Source of the DNA: Brevipalpus yothersi
Lineage: Eukaryota; Arthropoda; Arachnida; Trombidiformes; Tenuipalpidae
DNA: 64,000 bases
Direction: 5' to 3'
Assembly: GCA_003956705.1 (NCBI GenBank)
Contig: QZCP01000126.1
Location: 1 to 64,000 of the forward strand
Shown one piece after another: positions 12,801 through 24,503 of this stretch (position 1 is its first letter; the number at the start of each line of letters is the position of its first letter). Under the pieces are notes generated by a model. The model was not told the origin of the DNA, did not search any database, and saw only the letters and a program-made list of their open reading frames with translations. The translations under genes and the position numbers were made by a program.

Positions 12801-13093
12801 GATATCAGTTTTTCTCAGTAGAGAAGACAGAGTAATCAATTGCTTCCCTCATCAATTGGAGCCAGTCGTTCCCGAACCTCGTGATAGAGTAAGTTTTGAG
12901 AAAATATCCTTTTGTTACATGAAAGTAATAAAATTTCTTTTCACAGATTAAAGTGATTTATGGTGAGGATAGAGAGCAAACTGGTACTTTATTGAGCATC
13001 GATGGTCATGATGGTGTTTGTCAAATGGACGCTGATGATGAGATTCAAGTTCTCAATCTTAAATATCTTTGTAAAATGAAATCTCGTGATTAA
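9895..13093 (+). CDS. Spt5: Transcription elongation factor SPT5 (DSIF large subunit)
   Basis: Three exons, join(9895..9912, 10021..12888, 12947..13093), 1010 aa (human SUPT5H is about 1090). The first coding exon is an 18-nt micro-exon (MSSSEE) with a GTAAGG donor; exon 2 follows TTTTCAG. Domain order: acidic Asp/Glu-rich N-terminus (to about 135); NGN domain (about 139-227; DPSLWMIKCRIGEEKATALQ, GYIYIEAFKQTHVKHAI), which binds SPT4; several KOW modules (about 230-690; for example RGQWVRVKRGLYKDDLAKV, VGDHVKVIAGRYEGDTG); a C-terminal repeat region (about 720-895) with many R-T-P and Q-T-P sites of the kind phosphorylated by P-TEFb; and a last KOW (about 906-1008; DIWVRIKEGPDSDLTGQIG). It controls Pol II pausing and processivity. 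A possible AATAAA lies at 13525-13530. Confidence 0.96.
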
Positions 13094-13679
13094 TGATAGC
13101 TGAAGAAAATATTTTTTACTATTAGGAGAAATAATTTTCGAGCTCACTTTCATTCAAGTAAATAATCATCATCAATCTCATTTGTGTCTCTTCTCTCGCG
13201 CTCTCTTGTTGCTGTCTCACCGGCAACTGCGATAATTTCCATCTTTTTTTCCAGTTTGACGAGCAGGTTGAAAAGGTGAATTGTTGATGTATCTTCTGAA
13301 CTTGATCAAGTTCATCTCATGTCAATGATCTATTCGAAGAACACTTTTTAGGATTTTCATTGTGAAAAATTTTCCCTTTCGTTCGACTTTTTTTTCACTC
13401 TCTCGAGGCCTCATTCCTTTCGCTCTTTTCCATCTCAAACACAATCTTTTCGCCTGAACAGGATCTCATCAGGATGGATGTTCAGGATTGTGATGTGAAA
13501 TCGGGCAGCCATAAAAGCGAAGCCAATAAAACTGGCTAAGCTGGTCTGCGTTGGCCTGTCTTGGTGAAGAAACACCCTACAACTATGAACAATAATAGCA
13601 AATGGCCTGGAAAAAAGAGCCGCTCATCAGGTACCGTTAAGGCAAAGAAGCGGGCGATTGCATCATCCAGCTGAAACTA

Positions 13680-13680
<1 letters not shown>

Positions 13681-13759
<79 letters not shown>
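13681..13759. repeat. (GA)n microsatellite
   Basis: About 79 bases of nearly uninterrupted GA dinucleotides, broken once near the left end by AAA. It lies about 590 bp beyond the SPT5 stop codon. Confidence 0.95.
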
Positions 13760-13762
<3 letters not shown>

Positions 13763-14235
13763 CTCATCGCTTGTGTTTCCTCAAAAGAAAACACAGCATG
13801 AGAAACGATGAAGAGATAGAAAAATAAAAGATGACTTACTCGGACTCAAGTAGGACCAAAGCGAGAAAAGATGGAAAAGATTTTTTCTCTCTCTCTCTCT
13901 CAATCCGCCTCCCACTTGTCCTCTTATTTTCTCTATCATCTTTGTCATCAATTTTTCTTTCATCGTCTTTTCTCTCTCTCTCCCAGCCTCTTCAAATTTA
14001 GCGTTTTCTTGCCCGCGAGAAGTTGTTCAAGAAAAGTAAGACCTCGCCGCTATCTAGGTCAGTTCATTGGACTCACGAGGTTCACTCTCAAGAATTCAAG
14101 ATTTGTGAAGTGGAGCTCTAACTTCGCTAACTACCTAATTCTTACCTGTAGAAATAAGTGAGAGAGAGAGAAAATAATTGCCGAAGGGAGAGAAGAGATT
14201 TTTCATCCGATGAAAGAGTTGAAGTAAGCGAGTGA

Positions 14236-14238
<3 letters not shown>

Positions 14239-14293
<55 letters not shown>
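14239..14293. repeat. (AG)n microsatellite
   Basis: About 55 bases of AG dinucleotides in the intergenic region between SPT5 and the BTB gene. Confidence 0.95.
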
Positions 14294-14296
<3 letters not shown>

Positions 14297-16873
14297 CGGG
14301 AGAGGGTCACGTCTTAAGAATTGGCTTACAGTGAACAACAGTAGCTGTTTGATTGAGAGGATCGAGCAACTTTTTTTCTGGGTAATTGTTGTGACAAGAT
14401 TCAATCTGATTAGTGTATCTGTTTGAATCCCTCTCTTTTTTTCTCTCTCTCTCAGCTGACTTTTTACACATCTTAGCCACAGTTTCTTTCTCTCCCAATT
14501 CATCCTGCTACCTACCTATCTGTTGATTCTTTCTCATTCATTTGATCAACAGTTATCGAAATGATATATACTTTTTTTAATGACGTATGCACACTTTAAT
14601 AACACCAAGAATGTCATGACACCTCAGAATCTCATCGAATCGAAAATCTCGCAAGCACTTCAAATCATTTCGCGTATGAATCAGCTTTTTTGAATTCTGT
14701 CAAACTAAACTCGTGAACTGAGAATCACAAGCATAAATATAAATAAATATAGCGGTAGAAAAATAACGGTGCGCATCATGGCCTTGTGAGACACCCTCCG
14801 TTTCCCGTTATTTTTCTTTCGCAGGTCATTTCACTCATGTCATCTCAGCTCAAATCTTACCATCTCCGAATACATCATTCTATTCTGTTCACCGATTCTT
14901 TCCTAATCCTTGTCAAACTTCTCCTTTTCCCTTACACGTTCAAATCTGCCATAAGCTTAATCGACCTGTGCCACTCATCCATTCCTTTTTTTTCTTTTCG
15001 TTTCGTTCATCTCGCTATTAGAGAGATGGGAAAGTGAGTGGGAGAGAGTCTCTATCTCCTGCAGTCTTGTGCTCATCAAATGCTTTTTGCTTGACGATCA
15101 AAAAAGCATGAAAAACTCTTTGAGCCGTTATCGTTGAGATTTGCTCGGCAAGCGAGCCAAGCTCTCTCTCTCTCTTTTTCTCTCTTTTTTCTCATTCTTG
15201 TTCATATGTAGGCCATCAGAACAGTCGTAGCATTCAGAGTGGCAAGATGGCGAAATATTTCTAAGGTGGACAGAAGCAAAGTAATTTTTCATTCAGCTGA
15301 ATATATGTTTTTCAAAAGAATCATCGAGGAGAGTGAAAGAAGGAGAGAAAGAGAGAGGCGAAAAAAGTTAGCTCTCTCTCTCAACTGGTTCCTCAGATTA
15401 CCGAAACAACCTGCAGCATACTTCAACGTTGCGGGTTCGTTCGAACGAACCGGAGGGAGGTCAGCTCACTCATACGTAACCCTCTCCATGATTTCTTTGC
15501 TTTCATTTTACAACTCTCACGCTCTCTCTCTCCCTCTATCTTTCCCTCTCCTTGATTCCAGCCGAAAATTTGTGTGTATATGTGTTCACAGAACTCTCAG
15601 AAATCTGGGACACTGAGAATTACGAACGTCCCAAGAAAAGAGAGAGAGAAAGACTCGTGTTCAGTCGTGTGGATCGAAAGAGAAGGAGGAGAAGAAGGTA
15701 AGAAGGAGGGAAGAGTTATCAAGGTATGATTACTAAAGGTATGGAAGAGAGATAGTAAGAGAGAGAGAGAAAGAGAGAGAAAGAGAGAGGGAGAGAGAAA
15801 AAAGAGAGTCGAGGGGAGTGGAGTTGAGATCCCGTTATGAGGTAACTAGGCTTTTCGGAGTTTTTCGGAGGTCCCGGCCCGTTAACTATTCTCTATTCCA
15901 CCTCCCCCTGAATGAACCTGTTTCTCTTTCTTTCTCTCTTTCTTTTTCTCTCTCTTTTTCTCCTCTCAGTGTCAATGGCAGCGGGAATTTAATCGAAGGA
16001 TTGGCTTTCTGGAACAGGGTGTCTCTCCATAACGTGTGCACCAGGCCAATAGCGAAATTGACCTCCTTGCACCAAAGACCTCATCTTCTTTGGATCGACG
16101 TTTGGCAACCTGCTTCGTTCCTTCTCATTTTATCATCCACTCTCCTACTGACTTCATCCTCTTTCTCTCTCCTCATCTGTCATCTCTCTCTCTCTCTCTT
16201 ATTCTTTTTCTTCCTCTTCTTCTTCCTCTCTCCCTACTCCAGTGGCCATTCTGACTCATATTATCATCAGTTGTTATCCAATTGTGATTATTTCAATTCT
16301 CTTGTCCACAGAGATAACTTTTACCTCAGTGTTGTGTGTTTGTGGACTTATGTGAACATCAATCGAAAGTGTCTCAGGATTTCGACAAAATTCGCAATAA
16401 TAAGCTGTGCTCTCCAATATATCACATCTTCTGCTAGTACACTTGCTACTCAACTCTCTCTCTCTCACTCACTTGGACGAATCCAATTAATTTATGTGTG
16501 TATGTGAATTTCATTGTTGTAAGATTATCTTACCATCATTGTGATCCCTAGTTTCCTATGGAATAGTATATATAATCCGAAATTTATAGCATTCCGAAAT
16601 TTTTTCACTTCGATACTCTCTACTATACAAACTCACAAGCTTCCGTGTTTCGACATAATTTTTTGTACGTTTCGTTTTGTTCTGGGAAAAAAATTCCTCC
16701 AACTTTTCAACATCAAGTGAAGAAGAGCAAAAAGTTGCAAACATCACCGCTCCATCATTCCATTGAATTTGTATTCCATCAGGCTATGATTGCGTTTTAA
16801 ATTTTTTTCCAATATCACATCGTACATGTGTGTGTAATTATTTTGGCCACTTGCTAATTTTATCGGTACCAAA

Positions 16874-19800
16874 ATGATCAGTGGAACTGCTGGACCGATG
16901 ATGTCCAAAGCTCTGCGACTTCGTCTACCCAATTATACAGAGGAAATAGCGACAGGTTTCAGTAAATTGTTGAAAGCCGAATCAATGACCGATGTCACCC
17001 TAATTTGTAACGGAGGTCAAACCATACGAGCGCATCAAGTTATTTTGGCCACATTCTCGCCCTACTTTCGAGCCATTTTTGAAGCCCAACCATTCACCAA
17101 TAATCCATGCCAATATCCCGTTATAGTGATCAAAGATTTGGCTTATCCTGAACTGAGAGCAATACTAGAATTCATATATCGTGGTGAGGTGTCAATATCA
17201 CGAGATAAGTTGCCAGCCGTTTTACAGGCTGCCAAAGCACTGGAAATTAGTGGACTTTCAGATTTGAGAGTTGAATCCGCTCTCAATGGTGTACCAACAT
17301 CCTCTACCAGTGCATCATCAACCGCAGCTGATTCATCTGATCTGATGGACAGTACACTGTTGGCATCGCTAACTGGAGCTCATCATTCGCACAATAGTAT
17401 GGCTGCTCTGAATGCGGTCAACAATGGCCCATCAATGGCCACCAGTAACGGCACCGGCAATAAGAGACCCCACGAATCCATGATGAATTGTACATCAACT
17501 TCCATGTTCCCTGGAAGTTTGGATAGTTTGAAGAAAGCCCGACTTGCATTGGATCAAAATGGATCCATGCCAATGGATCGTCTGGGAATGGGATTACTAA
17601 ATGAAAATGGTTTGAACAATGTAGCCGCATACAATCGTTTCGGCCAAAATCCGTTCAATCTTAATCGATCGCTTGATCGTACCATAATCGAATTGATGCA
17701 GCAACAAAATCAGCAACTAAAACGATTCAGTGAGAACAATAATAGGTAAGAAAAATATGATAAATATAAATGATCTCATCCGAACCAGATTCGAAACATA
17801 TTTCATATTATTATGGAGGCTCAAGAAGCGATGTGATCGCAAATAAATCAGCCAGATAAGACAATTTTTATGATTTTAAAGATTTTTTTTTATCGAAAAG
17901 AAATTTGTGCTCCTCTTCCTCATTTTTTTCCGAATTCAATTCTTTTATCACTAGTGACCTGTTCACTGTGATTTGAATGAGGCTTGCTCACAATTTTGAA
18001 TTTTAAGCATCGAGTTAACTTTTCGATCCGATTGAAAGAGAAGAAGATAATCTCTAGCAGACAAGTGAGAAAAAGAGCATCATGTGAAAATGTTCAACTC
18101 ATTTCCCATGCAAATAAGTTGTAATCTTAATCTTTTATTGTTTTGACCATTGTCTTTATTCTTTCTCTCTCTTTTTCTTTTTCTTTCCATCTCAGAGCGA
18201 TGACCGTTGAACAGTTCCTTGCTCAACGTCAAATGAGGCAACAAAAAATGATGCAACAACGTAATCAACAGCAATCACCGCAAACGGATTCACATTCCCA
18301 GAGCAATGGAAATAATAGTAAGCAGCAAATCCTCCAGCAACATTTGATGCAAAAAAATTCCAGCATCAGCAACAACAACAACAACAACATCAACAACAGC
18401 ATCAGTAATAACAACGGTAACAGTATCAGTAAGAGTCCACCGACATCATCAACATCATCTTCATCCGATAAGCCGGTGGCAACATCACCCAATTGCAATT
18501 CCAGTCCGGAACGATTGACAAACATTAAGCGCGATGATTCGCCTAAGCCTGCATCGTCCTCTTCGCCAGGAGCTGATGATGGGGATCGGCCTGAAGATAT
18601 GAGCAAAAGTAAGACCACGATGACAAGCTCTGGAGATGAGGCACGGTCCATTGATCCATCTTCATCTTCATCTTGCTCCGATGCGGAACAATCCATCGGA
18701 ACGGGGACTGGTTGCAACGGTGAGATTGATGATAAGCTGGACCAAGAATCAGGTCAACATGATGATGCCGGTGATTTGGGTTCCAATGATATGGACAGCA
18801 ATAATAATAATAACAGTAGTAGTAGAAGTAGTGGTAGCCATAATGGTGCTAATAATAATACCAGCGATGCTAGAAATGATGATGACGAAAGACCGTTACA
18901 ATTGACCATCGAAACGAATACGTCAAGTGATGATGGTGACAAGCGATCATATGGCAGTGATGGTAAGAGGACACCTAAAAGTCCCATGACACAGGATTGT
19001 GGTGCAAGTCATAATGGTGATCATAATGGCAGTGTGGATGATGATTTGGATCAGGATGGAAATTCGCCTGTTAAACAAGAGATTGACATTGAAGAAGATC
19101 CGATAATGTTGAACACGAATGTGGATGATATGAGCGAGTATATGGATCAAGATGATATGAATGGTGAAAGCGAAGATTACGATATACAAGCTAATAAAGG
19201 TTAGTATCAATTTTAATTTCTTTCCTTTTTTTTCTTCTTAATTTTTCTACAATTTTCGCTATTCTCAATGCCGATTCATCGGCATCTCTTATGTAAATGT
19301 TATTCCATCTGCTGCCTCCATCAATCCTTTCTCCATCGCTCTAGAATATCCAATCCATCTTGAAGTGTAATCATCTAGTCTGTTGAATTTTTGTTTATTC
19401 TCTCTCCCTCTCTTCTTTATCTCCCAAATTGGTCATGCAGTTCGTTACGTTAGCACGTTTTGAAAGGCATTTCTTTCTATCTCTCTCTCTCTCTCTTCGT
19501 TACTTCGTTACTTCGTTGGAACCCATTTCGCGCTCATCGGCGTGCCAATCAGCTTGGTGGTGGTTACTCTCTTCTTCTACCTACTTTTGTTGTTTTCCCT
19601 CTCGATTAGTTGAAATGGCCACAAGTTGCTCGGAGCATAATCAAGAGGACACTTTTCCCTATCTCTTTTCTCTTTTCTCTTTCTCTCTCTCTCTCTTTCT
19701 CTCTTTCTTTCTTTATTCCTCTCTCTCTCAGCCGGTTTGAGGAATGATGATGAGCCAAGAGGGGTTAAGAAATGATGTGGATGAGATATGAAATTAGGTT

Positions 19801-21927
19801 GACCAGGTACATACAAGAGCCACTACGAATTCTGGTTTCTTCGCTCTCATGAAACAACTCTTCATGATTCATCATCTCTCATATGAAATTTAGCTCACTC
19901 TCTCTCCTCTCCTGAATTCTTGCTGATAATCGGCTGATTGGAAGTGACTCAATGCTTATACAGATTTATTTATTTCGGTTATGATGATGATCTTGATTAT
20001 TATGAGATTTTCATTTTTGATAGGTTTACCGTTAGAGATTCATATGCTCACACAAACAACGAAATCCTCTCTAGAATTTTCGATTTCATAACCTGATTTG
20101 TCTTTGAATTCCCTTCCAGCTAGTATGAAAATCGAATGATATTCATTTTCTAATCATCTCAAAGCCCTTCTATACAAATACTCACACTCACACACTTATG
20201 CATCCATTTAAATTATCTCGATAGATAGTGATATGTGTGTGTGTGTGCAGGCACAGTTAGATAGTGGAACGATTTGATATGCTTCAATATGTCCATAATC
20301 CTATTTCTCGAAGTTCACCAGCACCCTGCAAGGCTCAATCTTGTCTCTATCTATCTTTTTCCACTTCAATCCTCATTCCAGTATCATGGTTCATTTCCTT
20401 AGGCGGATAGAGAAACGGCGATTCATAATTTCGCCTGAAACTTGCAACACATTCGACTCAGAACCCGAAACTTACATGCTCGTTGGCACTTTGGGCTTCT
20501 CTCACTGATTTCTCTCATCTCAAAATTCCCAAATCGCATGTACATATATATATTCCACTATTACTACTACCACAACCACCACCACCACCACTAATGTGTC
20601 CCAATTTCATCGAGGGAGATAGAGATAGAGATGATTGGCGGAGAGAGAGTTGTAGCGGCAGGTTGAACACATTCGATAGAGATTTAGAATTTAAGAGAGA
20701 AAGAGAGAAAGAGAGAAATATTATGTTTACGAGTGTGTCCCGTAATGGTAAAAAACACTCGAGAAGGCTCGGCGATGGCGTTTAGAGAACGGAGAGAGAG
20801 AGAGCGAAAGAAAAAACCTTTACCTTACAACTCGAACTCTAATTAGGACACCAAATATTCGGAGGAAAAACTCGTAATACCTGTCCCGTTGCGCTTGTGG
20901 ATGTGAATATATATATATATGTATGTGTGTGTGTCTACCTTATTCCATCTTTTCTCTCAATGCTTTGGGTGTTCCGCAGTTGTCTTCTGTTTCCTTTTTT
21001 TTCTTTCTCTCTCTCTCTTCTCTTTCCTTCGCTAAAACATGGCCAAACACTAACATGGACCGTCGAAGTGAACATCAATCGATCGTTCTCATTTCTTCTA
21101 CCCACCGATCTTGGGCCATCTTGTCGTGGCATACATAACTGCCACTTCATGACCACTTCACTAACAAGTTCACATGAGAACCTGAGAGAGAGAGAGAGAG
21201 AGAGAAAATAGGAAAAACTTTTCGCATGTATTACTGGCGGTCCGAATGTATATTGATTTAGGCAATTCTCTCTCACATCACCACTTGTCCCGATGAGAGA
21301 GAGTCAAGTAGGTTGACTGTGAATTGCTATCCTGAGGCATACAAACATGAGCCCAAAGAGACCAGCAATAACCACCGGACCAACCAGATAAAAAGCTGGT
21401 ATTTAGGTGGCTATTTTTGATCTGTGAGAAGAGGAAGCCTGTTTATTGAGAGAGGAAGATTTATTTGATTTTTTTTTCTTCTCACTTCTCTCCTCCGTCT
21501 TCTATCAACACTCAACGGAAAACACTCACACACGTATATTCACGAATATCGCCTAATCGGAAAAATATTCTTTTCATGGTGTTCCAATTTCAAACCTAGA
21601 GGTCAAGTTTCGATAATGTCTCTCTCTCCCTCTTCAAGACACGATTCAATGAACCGGAGATAATACACAAAAATATCAGCTCCTTTTTGCTGTAACTTTT
21701 TCTCACTCCTTCGCTCTCTCTCTCTCCTCATTTCCTTCTGTTCGCCTAATTCGAACGACCTAGCAGAAACAATCGGCATGACAGCGATCATAAGTGACCT
21801 TCTGACTTCTGGTAACATTAAGACAACGAGATAGATTGAAGACAAGGGAATCATAATCAAAGAGGTCATCTCTATTTCAGCCGATAGACCGTGTTTTTAG
21901 GCCCTTTTTCCTCTTTGCTTCTTTCTC

Positions 21928-21996
<69 letters not shown>

Positions 21997-23757
21997 TTCC
22001 TTCTTTCTCTTTTCTTGTCAGCGTATAAACGATGTTATTGTTCTATTGCCATCATTGGCGGGCTCAGATCCAAATCAAACCAATTGAATTTCACTCAACT
22101 AGAGCCGGAACTGAAGCGCACTCAATTCCTGTCTCAAGAACTTTTCCTTCTACATACCTTCGTTCCTGAGTGCCAATGTCGGGCTACTGATAACAGGTGG
22201 AATTCTATTCAAAATTTCCGAAAAGCTTTCGAAAATTATATCCATGAGAGCGGATGGAGAATGTTTGTGTGTGTGACAGAGTTCCGCTTTAAACCTTACT
22301 AATCAAGGAATTTTGATGGATTCTCGAGATTTTGTTTTTCTCAGCTTTTTTCTATTGCACTCTCTATCTGTACATAAAATGATCATGTACATATACCACC
22401 TCTCTCTCTTGTGGTGGGTTTTTCGAGCCGTGGGTTTCCCAGCACCCTAATCAACAGTAAGTTGAGCGAATAGAGAATGGAATGGTTCAGCGAGGGCGGA
22501 CTGGACCCAAATTCGAGCTTCAAAAGGCTCGATGAACACTACAACGATTATTCACCGAATCAGACTCATCGTTTAGTAATCCTGAGAAATTAAGTTCAAG
22601 CAGCTGATTCATCAACTATCTTTCCCTGATAGCTTATGATTAATTTTTTCTTCTCCCATGAAATGAGTTGGTATGAGAGAAAGAACAATTTTCCTACTTT
22701 TCGAAGTAGCTTTCGATCCTTCGAAACACACTTCTTCGAATCTAAGCTCATCTCATTTGATGATGTGGGGCCATGACTTGGGGAAAATGTTGACCATAAT
22801 TTTTTTGAAAGAAGATATTTTATTTAATGCCTTGTGTTAGTACACACAACAATTTCCTCGTCGATCAGAAAAATTTTTCTCATTTCTTAGTTTTTTGTCC
22901 AAGGAATACTTGATTGAAATTAGCCAAATACTTTTGCATGAAAATTCGAAAAGGACAAAAAAATCTTCAATGAAAATGGAGGCAAAAGATTTTCTTTCTA
23001 AACATCCGTAAATTGAACAATCAAGGAGACTAATTCTTTCCATCTCTTTTTTTCGTCAGAATCTGAATCAAAATTCTGGTTACGCCAACAGCAACTGAGA
23101 CTTGCCCAATTACAAAGACAACAATACAATCATTTATTGCAACTTCAAGCTGATCAACAGGAAGCTAAATTGATCGAATTCTATGAGCAACTCCAGCAAG
23201 CAAATACAATTGGTCGATTTCCACAGGATCCGGATGTGGATCCATCAACTGTGATCAGTTTGGATTGGAAGGAAGGTTTCATGGACGATTCGTGTCCAGA
23301 TAGATCAGGACTTGACTCAATTCATCCACTTGCCAATTCTTTGGCGCCAATCAATCGATCTTTGGTGGGCTTGATGTCTGCCCAAAATGGCCTGATCGGT
23401 CGTGATCTCAAAAATTCGCCCTCATCCAACCTCAATGGTACCAGCAATGGAGGAACGAATAATGGCCAAACTGGCGGTACACCATTGATCACACCTGATT
23501 TTCTCCAGCCTCGTGGACCTGGTAGACCAAGGAAAGGCAACAAAGCTCAAGATATTAGCCCGTGTCCTGAATGCAATAAAGTGTTCGTAAGACCTGATGT
23601 ACTTAAGTTACACTATCGAAGTGTCCATCTTAACGAAAGGCATCCGTGCAATTTGTGTCCGAAAATTTTCAAATGGCCAGGCGATCTATCCAAACACAAG
23701 CGGACTAAGCATCCTGAAGCTCTAGCTGCTGCGGCAGCGGCAAAAGCTGCGATATGA
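16874..23757 (+). CDS. BTB/POZ transcription factor with AT-hook and two C2H2 zinc fingers
   Basis: Three exons, join(16874..17745, 18196..19199, 23060..23757), 857 aa; phases agree at both junctions. The N-terminal BTB domain (about residues 15-140) has the core MTDVTLICNGGQTIRAHQVI, then LATFSPYFRAIF and LEFIYRGEVSI, typical of the arthropod tramtrack/bric-a-brac/lola group. The middle (exon 2) is very low complexity: Gln/Asn-rich, then Ser and Asp/Asn-rich, ending acidic. Exon 3 opens with a Gln-rich helix, then an AT-hook-like PGRPRK (about 778), then two C2H2 fingers, C-x2-C-x12-H-x4-H each (about 794-815 and 823-844), and an Ala run at the end. I infer a nuclear DNA-binding regulator. 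I cannot name the orthologue. The 3.9-kb second intron could in principle host alternative finger exons, but I found none. Confidence 0.88.
19200..23059 (+). other. Large intron of the BTB zinc-finger gene
   Basis: A 3860-bp intron joins the acidic exon (donor G/GTTAGT) to the zinc-finger exon (acceptor TCGTCAG). It contains pyrimidine-rich tracts (19670-19735, 21920-22015), GA runs (20690-20720, 21185-21205) and a short GT run (20234-20248). I looked for further C2H2 fingers that could be alternative exons and saw none. Other open frames here show no family resemblance. Confidence 0.7.
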
Positions 23758-24376
23758 CCAAACATTTTCGCACAGCAAAGGAAAAGAGTCTTTTTTATCG
23801 ATTTTATATAAATAAGTCTACCACCAATCAAATTTCCTCATAAAAATATATATACATATTTGGCACCTGACTGGGTAACTGACCACCAGCTAGCCAGAAG
23901 TGGATGGATATTTATATATATATGAACCGTTATTACAAACCTCAAAGATGAAACTAATTGCGAGATTTTCGAAACAAATTTTATTATTAACTTTATCAAT
24001 TTTAAAGCTAATTATTTCATTTTTATATATATAAATACATCATGAGTCACAAAAAAAGTTTTTTGTCTAATCTAGTTTTAACATTTGGTTTGATTATGGG
24101 AGGGGATGTGGGAAGAGTGTGTTTGATGAGCTAGAGCTAATAACTAGATTAGTTTGTCCTTGCAGATAGAGAGATATGCTTTCAAAGCAGCTACCATCAT
24201 TTACCGGACAGATGAGTGAGGAAAATGAAAAAGAGAGAATTTTTTCAAAAAAAATGCTTTTTCTGCAGTGAAAACGTAGATTTCCATGAGCTTTCTATTG
24301 CTAACAGAAAGGCTGGAGACTTGTTTATGCACGAAGCTCATAGGCGAACCATTGTCATCATTATGTCTAGAGTCTT
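23758..24376. other. Convergent 3' region of the BTB gene and the mitochondrial carrier
   Basis: This is the AT-rich 3' flank shared by the plus-strand BTB gene and the minus-strand carrier. TATATA-rich stretches lie at 23847-23920 and 24023-24035. A TTTATT at 23980-23985 reads as AATAAA on the minus strand, 392 bases past the distal stop codon of the carrier gene, and may be its poly(A) signal. No coding content seen. Confidence 0.55.
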
Positions 24377-24503
24377 TTAATCACTCTTTTTCTTCAGAAG
24401 ATGATGAACGTTCTCGGTAACAACTAGAGTGATGCATGCTTGAGGAACAACTCGAATGAGAGATGGAGATAGACCTTTGTAGAAGCCTCTGATTCCTTCG
24501 TTC
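24377..24503 (-). other. Distal alternative terminal exon of the SLC25A32-like gene
   Basis: It follows a TTTGTAG acceptor and starts with one base that completes the Arg codon left by the 25943 donor, then reads NEGIRGFYKGLSPSLIRVV, then PQACITLVVTENVHHLL and KKKSD-stop. This is the conserved sixth-helix end of SLC25A32 (YKG-x-x-P-x-LIRV). It would be the canonical C-terminus. To reach it the transcript must skip the proximal exon, through a 1439-bp intron. Confidence 0.85.

Larger units (their letters stand above)
13094..16873. other. Repeat-rich intergenic region between SPT5 and the BTB gene
   Basis: It starts with the SPT5 3' UTR (candidate AATAAA 13525-13530). Two long (GA)n tracts follow (13681-13759 and 14239-14293), then many CT/TC runs (15165-15190, 15915-15965, 16175-16245). 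Part of the right end must be the 5' UTR and promoter of the BTB gene that starts at 16874. An AAGATGGCG box is at 15244-15252. I saw no conserved protein block or splice-paired coding exon here. Confidence 0.55.

Noticed and set aside
20897..21276. Frames of about 100 codons in the BTB gene intron
   Set aside because: Composition follows CT/GA and GT runs. There is no family motif and no phase-compatible splice pair.
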